Part shown: positions 5,678-6,545 of the stretch, one piece after another
Position numbering within the stretch: position 1 is the stretch's first letter
Layout: each line of letters starts with the position of its first letter
Assembly (NCBI GenBank): GCA_003151555.1
Contig: PLXU01000047.1
Location: 1-6,545 of the forward strand
DNA from: Acidimicrobiaceae bacterium
GTDB taxonomy: Bacteria > Actinomycetota > Acidimicrobiia > Acidimicrobiales > RAAP-2
Direction: 5' to 3'
DNA length: 6,545 nt
Translations under genes and position numbers: made by a program
The notes under the pieces: model-generated
Databases searched by the model: none
The model's input: the letters and a program-made list of their open reading frames with translations, nothing else
What the model was told of the DNA's origin: nothing

Positions 5678-6543
5678 CTCTTCGCCAGCACGTCGAGCAC
5701 GCGGCCGCGCCACTCGTTGAGGGCCGGGTAGTGCTCGGTGGGCGTGTGGCCCAGTCGAACTATCACGGCGTCCAGGGCCGGCACCACGATGATTCGTTGT
5801 CCCTCGTAGCCGCTGGCCGCGTACGTGCCGTATTGGTCGCCCGTCACCCACCACTGCCACGAGTAATAGGTCTCGTCGTCCTCGTCGCGACTGGTGGGGG
5901 TTTGCGCGGTGCCGGCCCACTCGCGCGACACCAGCTGACGGCCGTCCCACTCGCCCCCGCGCAGGTAGAGCAGACCGAACTTGGCGAAGTCCAGCGCCTG
6001 GGCGTGCACGAAACTCGACGCCACGAAGACGCCCGCGCTGTCGAAGCTCGCCACGGCGCTGCGCATGCCGATCGGCCCGAAGAGTCGCGACTCTAGGTAG
6101 TCGCGGTACTGATCGGCGTAGCCAACCTGGTCCGCGACGATTCGGCTCAACACGTTGGATGAGCCGCTCGAGTAAGAAAAACGTGTTCCGGGCGGGTGGG
6201 CCAGTGGTCGAGCGGCGGTGTAGGCCGCCACGTCGTGCTGGCCCTCGCCCCACAACATCTCCAGGATGTTGCTCTCGCGGCCGATCTCGTACTCCTCGAC
6301 GAAGTCGAGCCCGTCGCGCATGGCGAGTAGGTCACGGATGCGAATCTGGTGGCGGGGGTCGTCGGGGTCGCTCCATTCGGGCACCGGGGCCAGTTGCTCG
6401 GGGTCCAGTCGGCCCTCGTCGACCAAGGTGCCCACGATCATGTGCAGGATGGATTTGGCCATTGACCACGAGAGCAATTGGCTCGACGCCGTGATGGGTT
6501 CGACCGGACGGTCGAAGTGGAACTGCTCACCGCCGTAGCGTTC
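5662..6543 (-). CDS. Serine hydrolase, class C beta-lactamase / 6-aminohexanoate-dimer hydrolase-like (5'-truncated)
   Basis: The frame is open to the right edge, so the visible 293 residues are the C-terminal part and the true start and any signal peptide lie outside. The catalytic S-x-x-K is SMAK (Ser codon 6463-6465, Lys codon 6454-6456), in the context SWSMAKS. The second motif is YSSGSSN (6154-6174), whose Tyr matches the general-base Tyr of the class C beta-lactamase fold. The block LDFVEEYEIG (Tyr codon 6289-6291), IRDLLAM, PPGTRFSYSSG, a tryptophan pair and GYEGQ (5797-5811) followed by VIVRLGH resemble the NylB / EstB branch rather than true beta-lactamases. Members hydrolyse esters, short amides or D-amino peptides, so the substrate is unknown. 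It converges on pyrE with a 16-nt overlap and shows no link to nucleotide synthesis. A TTG at 6475-6477 is in frame but lies just upstream of the nucleophile and cannot be the real start. Confidence 0.85.
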   Translation of the reverse strand, partial: ERYGGEQFHFDRPVEPITASSQLLSWSMAKSILHMIVGTLVDEGRLDPEQLAPVPEWSDPDDPRHQIRIRDLLAMRDGLDFVEEYEIGRESNILEMLWGEGQHDVAAYTAARPLAHPPGTRFSYSSGSSNVLSRIVADQVGYADQYRDYLESRLFGPIGMRSAVASFDSAGVFVASSFVHAQALDFAKFGLLYLRGGEWDGRQLVSREWAGTAQTPTSRDEDDETYYSWQWWVTGDQYGTYAASGYEGQRIIVVPALDAVIVRLGHTPTEHYPALNEWRGRVLDVLAKSYTPS

Positions 6544-6545
6544 GC

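Noticed and set aside
4943..6253. Long minus-strand open frame of 436 codons antisense to purM and pyrE
   Set aside because: Its product is Arg/Pro/Gly-rich with no recognisable motif, and it lies opposite pyrE and in another frame of the hydrolase. Such frames are common in high-GC DNA because stops are rare.
6475..6477. TTG as the start of the serine hydrolase
   Set aside because: It would begin the protein only four residues before the catalytic Ser. Upstream codons in the same frame stay open to the window edge and read like family sequence, so the gene is truncated by the window.
1..6545. Defence system, mobile element, CRISPR array or other novel multi-gene system
   Set aside because: Every substantial gene is assignable to a known family, four of them housekeeping. 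No direct-repeat array, transposase, integrase, tRNA or att-like repeat was seen.

Overview
This is a high-GC, tightly packed stretch of a bacterial chromosome holding de novo purine genes and the orotate phosphoribosyltransferase gene. GTG starts, 4-nt GTGA gene overlaps, a Bacillus-type Fe-S PurF and (by inference) a small-type PurL fit an actinobacterium. Acidimicrobiia or relatives are possible, but only as inference: no rRNA or marker search could be run.

Layout from left to right: (1) the 3' three-quarters of purL (+), cut by the left edge; (2) a complete PHP-domain phosphoesterase gene (-), converging on purL so tightly that both stop codons lie in one CTAG; (3) a 95-nt divergent intergenic region, the only non-coding DNA in the window; (4) purF-purM-pyrE (+), each joined to the next by a GTGA overlap; (5) a serine hydrolase of the class C beta-lactamase / 6-aminohexanoate-dimer hydrolase type (-), whose 3' end overlaps pyrE tail-to-tail by 16 nt and whose 5' end lies beyond the right edge.

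PurF commits PRPP to purines (step 1). PurL makes FGAM (step 4) and PurM makes AIR (step 5). PyrE spends PRPP on pyrimidines (orotate to OMP). The purF-purM-pyrE unit therefore puts two PRPP-consuming committed steps in one apparent transcript. The PHP protein has a full set of metal ligands and resembles enzymes that remove phosphate from nucleotides such as pAp, so a link to adenylate recycling is plausible but unproven. The hydrolase has no visible tie to nucleotide synthesis.

I see no mobile element, CRISPR array, RNA gene, phage gene or toxin-antitoxin pair, and no evidence of a novel multi-gene system. The points most worth a second look are the probable leaderless or near-leaderless starts on both sides of the 95-nt region, the very short PurF propeptide, the altered PRPP loop in PyrE and the terminator-free convergent junctions.
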